Below, in pieces: positions 59,301 through 64,000 of a DNA stretch of 64,000 nucleotides. The translations under genes were made by a program, and so were the position numbers. The notes under the pieces are model-generated. The model searched no databases and was not told where the DNA came from. It saw nothing but the letters and a program-made list of their open reading frames with translations. The DNA is taken from positions 62,001 through 126,000 of the forward strand of contig WSYH01001206.1 in NCBI GenBank assembly GCA_036426205.1. The letters run 5' to 3'. Source of the stretch: Ascaphus truei. Taxonomy: Eukaryota; Chordata; Amphibia; Anura; Ascaphidae. Position 1 is the stretch's first letter. The number at the start of each line of letters is the position of its first letter.

Positions 59301-61988
59301 TTTATATATATCTCTATATATACATATATGTAAATCTCTCTCTCTATATATATATACATAACTATTACTTTAAACCTTTATTCTCAACGCCATATACATT
59401 ACACTCTTGCATGAACACTTGTATAAAGTTATATATGCACTTGATAACTCACAACATGTACATGTGTCTATGTTGTTACATAAATATATAAGTATGTTTT
59501 AAGAAGTTGTATATGTGTAATATAAAATGTGTATGCACACAATAACACGTCAATATATGTGAACGCGCGTGTTACTGTGATGTGTGCATGTTGTAAATTG
59601 ACTCGACAGCCACTGTCATATTCTGTGCTTTTTGTGTACGCCTATTGTAGTAGTGCGCGCATAAGTATGAATGCGCGCGCACAGTCATGCGGAAGTCCCG
59701 TAACTGAGACCAAAATAAGGTTGTAGTGTTTCCAAATATATAACTTCATTAATATGAACTACAGTGTGTACACATTGAAGAGTTGCGTGCTAATTAATGG
59801 TTCCACAATACAGCTGTCATGCACCTTTAATTTTGTGGTAAGGACATTTAAATCATGCGTGGCAATGTTATTTTTTTGGTATATTACTTTGCTAATGTAA
59901 TGTTGACTTTGTCCTTAAAGATACACTCTTGTAACAAAGGGAGTCTTCGCAGATCACGCTGAGGATACATGCACGGAGAACATCTAGGACATACAACTGC
60001 AGAATCTAACATTCATGACTAATACCTTTCCTGCTATCACAGTACATGCTTAACACATAAATTATAGCTGGTAGAAATGTACATGACAAAAAGCAGTCAG
60101 AGTTGCAGCACAGTGCCGCATATTTAACTATTACACATGCAGTAATGTACACACACAGTTAAAGTACATATAAAGCTACAAACCTTTTTGGTGTTATGGC
60201 ATTTTTGTACACATGTTATGAACGTGTTTATACAGATGGAGCACTGAATATTTAATATTCATTACCGTCGTAGGTTAATTTTATAATGTTCCATTAAATG
60301 AAGGCTGCCTTATATCTATGTAATGTATCAATGGAGAAATATAAATAGGCCTGTTGTCCTGCATAACAGTATACGATTTGTCTCCTAACTTATAGTCAAA
60401 AGGTTTACAAACATTGGTGTTGGACTGCTACAGTGTCCACTATTGACACAATTGGGAGTGACACCACATCGAATTTGCAATGCAGCCATTCACAACGTTT
60501 AGCTAAAGAAAGTGTCATGCAACACATCATTTCTGTTATTGTTGCTTAAGATGTACATACTTCCTTGCAACATGTAACAACTATAGATACACCTGCTGTT
60601 GCTAGTTGTTGCACATAATGAGAACTTTTAATTTACGGAGGTACTATTAGACAGGCTTGTTTAATTTCACAACATAACACATGTGCAGTTTTCTATAGAC
60701 ATAACGTCGTCTTAACAGAAAACGAGCAACGTTAATATTATACTTTTTATTATTATGGCTAAACTAGTGGCTTTTACAGGGGCAATTTAACATGTCACTT
60801 ATTTACACGTTCCATTCGTTGAAATATTAAAAATTTAACAACTATTACACAACGTACTTGTAATCATTATGAATATGTTTTGAAATTATGTACACAGATG
60901 TATGTTGATGTCACAGTTATGACGCTGCGTGTAGCTCTGCTACAACATAGCAAAGAAAACGTGAAGTGATGCTGCACATGTCCTAAACCCCTTCACATTG
61001 GACCTCAATACATATACGAGGTAGTGTTGGACCAAAAGTAACATACACACTTACACCTGGGTAACAAATATTAAAGTGTGTTCACGAACATTTGGGACCA
61101 CAAAGGATATTATGTTAAACAATGTGCTTACTATAACACATTCATAAGGAAAAAAATTAAAATACACACATACACCAAGAGGATACAAAGCTGACACACA
61201 GCAACCCTAGGCAAAGGAAACGTTATTAACCTGGGTGTTACTGACTTGTTATACACTTTCAAAATTGTGACTTGAGTTATTTCGTGGTAAAGTTACACAT
61301 ACAGCAATTCGCACCAAAAAATACATACACATTGTATATGTACGTAAAGGACACTAATATGAAGGTGTTACAATGTGAAAAAAAATCACCCTGAACTGTC
61401 ACACAGTACACATGATTGATTAAATTATAAAAGTACATGGGTGACAATAGCAATTACATGACACTTTTGTGCCAGCAGCGACAAACAAAGTGCAACTGCG
61501 TTCAAGGCCCCATTACTATTATAAAAGTTGAGTGTTCAGTGAATTTTCGCTGCATGCAAATACATAAACATATACTTTGCAATAACATGCAATGGGGCAT
61601 GCTATCGCTTAAATGAAGGCCTACACAATACAAACATGTAAGACTGCAACTGGGTTTATGTGTCCATAAAGCAAAGGGACAAAGAGAATTTAATACTAAC
61701 AGTACTGAAGCTCCATGTTGTCCACATGGGCATGTGTTTGTCTTTTAACCTTGACCATGAAACCAAAGAACACTGTGGTGGACCACTGCACTATGCACCA
61801 TCCTAACCGTTGAACAATGTCAAGACAACAGTTGCTATCCACAGTACCACACAAAACAAAACAAATACACAAGTTAGTCCGACAAATGAGGACACTGTGT
61901 ACATCTGAAACAGTGTATGGCATGACCCCACTGTAAACCAGGAGTACATACTGTTACTGTCGTCAGCCACAAAGGGATTCGACTAATA
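59301..61988. other. No gene seen
   Basis: AT-rich DNA (TATA-rich near 59300-59360) with many TACA/TGTA words. All ORFs are shorter than 80 residues and have no recognisable domain on either strand. Confidence 0.5.
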
Positions 61989-62389
61989 CTGCTGCAACAC
62001 ACTTTATTCGAGCAAATACCCAGTTTGTACCTGGCAGATACCTGGAATGCGCCGCTCCTCACCTCTGACAAGCCCCGTTGCGTTTGCCTTCCCAGCCATG
62101 GTTCATGCCTGGCTGACGGGCGGCTGATCTGTTAAATGATAATGATTAGGATTTAATAGGCTGCAATGCTTCGCGTGTCTACCAGATGGCATAAATTCAT
62201 GAATTGTAATGCAGTATATATATATATATATACTGTGCAGTATTGCAGCCAGCGGGAATAAAATGCTTCAATCCCTGCCTGGAAAATAACGCAATGCACT
62301 CGGGCAGAAAACAGTCACAAACCTCAATACACCCGAGTATACCCAAATTCGTGGGACTAGCCGAGCTCGAATAAAGTGTGTCGCCAGTG
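61989..62389. mobile_element. TA-target MITE, 401 bp
   Basis: Starts CTGCTGCAACACACTTTATT after TA (61987-61988) and ends GTGTCGCCAGTG before TA (62390-62391). Nearly identical to 50182-50580, so transposition was recent. Confidence 0.9.
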
Positions 62390-62391
62390 TA

Positions 62392-63540
62392 TGTACAAAA
62401 CATAGTTGTGTCTCGTTATTTAACATAATGTTTAAACATAATGTTAACAAATTTCTATTACACACGCCAATAACCATGCAGTCCCTGCGCATGAGGCACG
62501 TATGTTCCGTGTTCGCAAACACATCAGTTGATCATACATCTTGCAACACATTGTACCCTTCAGCAGCATATCAACTATTAAGCAGAGCAATGTGAATTCT
62601 TTCTCCATAACTAGAGAACACAGGCAATACTATGCTTTAGCTTATGCATAGTTACGTTTTCGCATAACATGTCACAGTAGGCCAATGCAACTCGATCACT
62701 ATGTATGCATGATAGTCTATTAACAACTGAAGAACGATTATCTACTTACATAGTGAACACAATGTTGAACAACAATTTTAATGCTGTGTAAACTGCAATG
62801 CACACAAATTTATGTTACTATGAAACATAACAGTGGATACATAACAGTGGATACATTGTCCATTAATGCAGCTGTTCAAGACCACAATCCAAATAGGTGT
62901 CGATCACTGTCCTTTTGTATGACATAGACGTCTGCAAACAGTTGTATCGGATCATGAATGTGCCCTTGAAGATGTACCAGGTTACCGTTTTGACTAATTC
63001 CATAACTAGTACATGAGCCATGCGGCTAAATTATTACAATATTTTTACAAGCATGGTTTTTTTTCGTACAACACAATGAGAGTAATAATAGTACCCTTAC
63101 GTTATCTATAACGTGTATGTCACGTACATAAACATCGAAGTAGGATGACGAACAAATGCGTGTAGCACAAGCCATAGTCAAATAGCTATATGTGTGTATA
63201 TTATGTGCGTGGAAAAAATAAAATATGCCATACGTTTACTTCCCTTGCAATGACATCCTCTGCGAGGTGTGTGGGCCCGGATGCGCTTCCATGAGTCAAC
63301 AGCCATCAGGAAAGAGGTAACCATTAAAAATGAAACCCTTACAATTGATAAATCATGGGAGTGTTATTGATCCAATTTGTAATTCACAACGATGTTCTTC
63401 ATCTGTGTATTATCCGTTACAATCCATGGTATTCATGCCGTTGTTATCTTCTTCTGCCACGCCCCTGTTTTCCTTGTTGTTCAATAGGTCCTTCCTGCAC
63501 TGCGTCTTACTTGAAAATGTCACGACGCAGGCTTTTAAAG
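62392..63540. other. No gene seen
   Basis: AT-rich DNA without recognisable coding sequence. Short ORFs near 63330-63606 have no known domain. Confidence 0.45.
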
Positions 63541-63545
63541 GAATA

Positions 63546-63990
63546 TGACGTCATTTTTTGCAAATCTTGTTCCCACGCTCATGATTGGCCTGTGAAAAGC
63601 ATGTGAATGGGGCGGTAACCATAACTAAGACGTCATTTAAAGGGAATGTCCAAAGACAATATGAGTGACTGGCCTTTATTTACCTTTAACATGACGTCAG
63701 AAAAAGACACATTTTCCTCCTCACATGGTACGATAGCCAGTACAAACGTTAATGCAGTTCACACGGTGTGATTGGCTGCCGCACAATGTGACGCGTCCGT
63801 GGCTTATTTGTTTGCCTGCCCTCATCTTAAAGGTGAAATAAAAATACCCATTCCAATTGGCTGCCGTCATTGCCTTTAAGTAACGTCATACAGTTGTATT
63901 GTGTCTCCGACAGCGACACGTGTTGCACGGACCAATCATTACCGTGGGAATAATATGCATCACGAGTGATGTAATAAGCCTTTAAAAAGC
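63546..63990. promoter_or_regulatory. Cluster of CRE-like and CCAAT-like sites
   Basis: Perfect TGACGTCA at 63546-63553 and 63692-63699, with AGACGTCA at 63628-63635 and TAACGTCA at 63881-63888. ATTGGCT/CCAAT boxes lie near 63583, 63770 and 63855, and several TTTAAAGG-like TATA-type words. This is promoter-like composition. No downstream gene is visible before the window ends. Confidence 0.35.
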
Positions 63991-64000
63991 TATGTTGTCT

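Overview
The window looks like repeat-rich intergenic DNA from a vertebrate with a large genome. An amphibian, probably a frog, fits best. No intact single-copy host gene, tRNA, rRNA or prokaryote-type operon was recognised. The case for an amphibian is the mix of elements: a Tx1-like L1 LINE, at least three Penelope-like retroelement (PLE) families with GIY-YIG endonuclease domains, a two-gene PIF/Harbinger DNA transposon, hAT-like elements, MITEs, and long CA, TA and GA microsatellites. This is inference from repeat content only. The ORF starts used for prediction are often TTG or GTG, so the start codons given below were re-chosen by eye.

Layout. Positions 1-3740 hold no recognisable gene. 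A block at about 3742-12166 contains a 5'-truncated L1, then a PLE (family A) on the minus strand head-to-head with an internally deleted PLE-A on the plus strand, then a GC-rich MITE. The same block, in the same order and with the same diagnostic mutations, recurs at about 17081-25605. That second copy is riddled with 1-3 base insertions and deletions but has few substitutions, which suggests uncorrected long-read sequence. Copies of a hAT-like element carrying CA and GA tracts lie at 12973-14340, 25794-27404 and 28491-29608; the last contains a 5-N gap. A broken minus-strand gene with a zinc ribbon, possibly a retroelement ORF1, lies at 29620-31690.

The main object is a Harbinger transposon of about 25 kb, bounded by matching terminal inverted repeats at 33836 and 58919. 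Its transposase gene is near the left end on the plus strand (35154-36578). Its Myb/SANT-like accessory gene reads inward from the right end on the minus strand: exon 1 ends at 57979, exon 2 is 57326-57631, exon 3 is 40969-41049 and exon 4 starts at 40597. All splice sites are GT-AG and all introns are phase 1. A 16.3-kb intron between exons 2 and 3 has been filled by other elements. These are a PLE-C copy flanked by 180-bp direct repeats, PLE terminal segments, two copies of a 156-bp MITE, and a composite of inverted PLE-B fragments (47221-57112) that itself carries a MITE insertion at 50182-50580. Both Harbinger genes are disrupted: the transposase lacks the segment that normally carries its first catalytic aspartate, and the Myb gene has a TAA inside the DNA-binding domain.

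Outside the Harbinger, a short PLE-A 5' segment lies beyond each end (32315 and 59007). A second recent copy of the 400-bp MITE is at 61989-62389. The last 500 bases carry clustered CRE-like and CCAAT-like sites. Across all PLE families, a small hairpin with the pattern CTTGANAAA-stem-loop-stem-GAAA recurs near the element ends. Its stem sequences differ between copies but pairing is kept, so it looks like a hammerhead-ribozyme-derived RNA fold.
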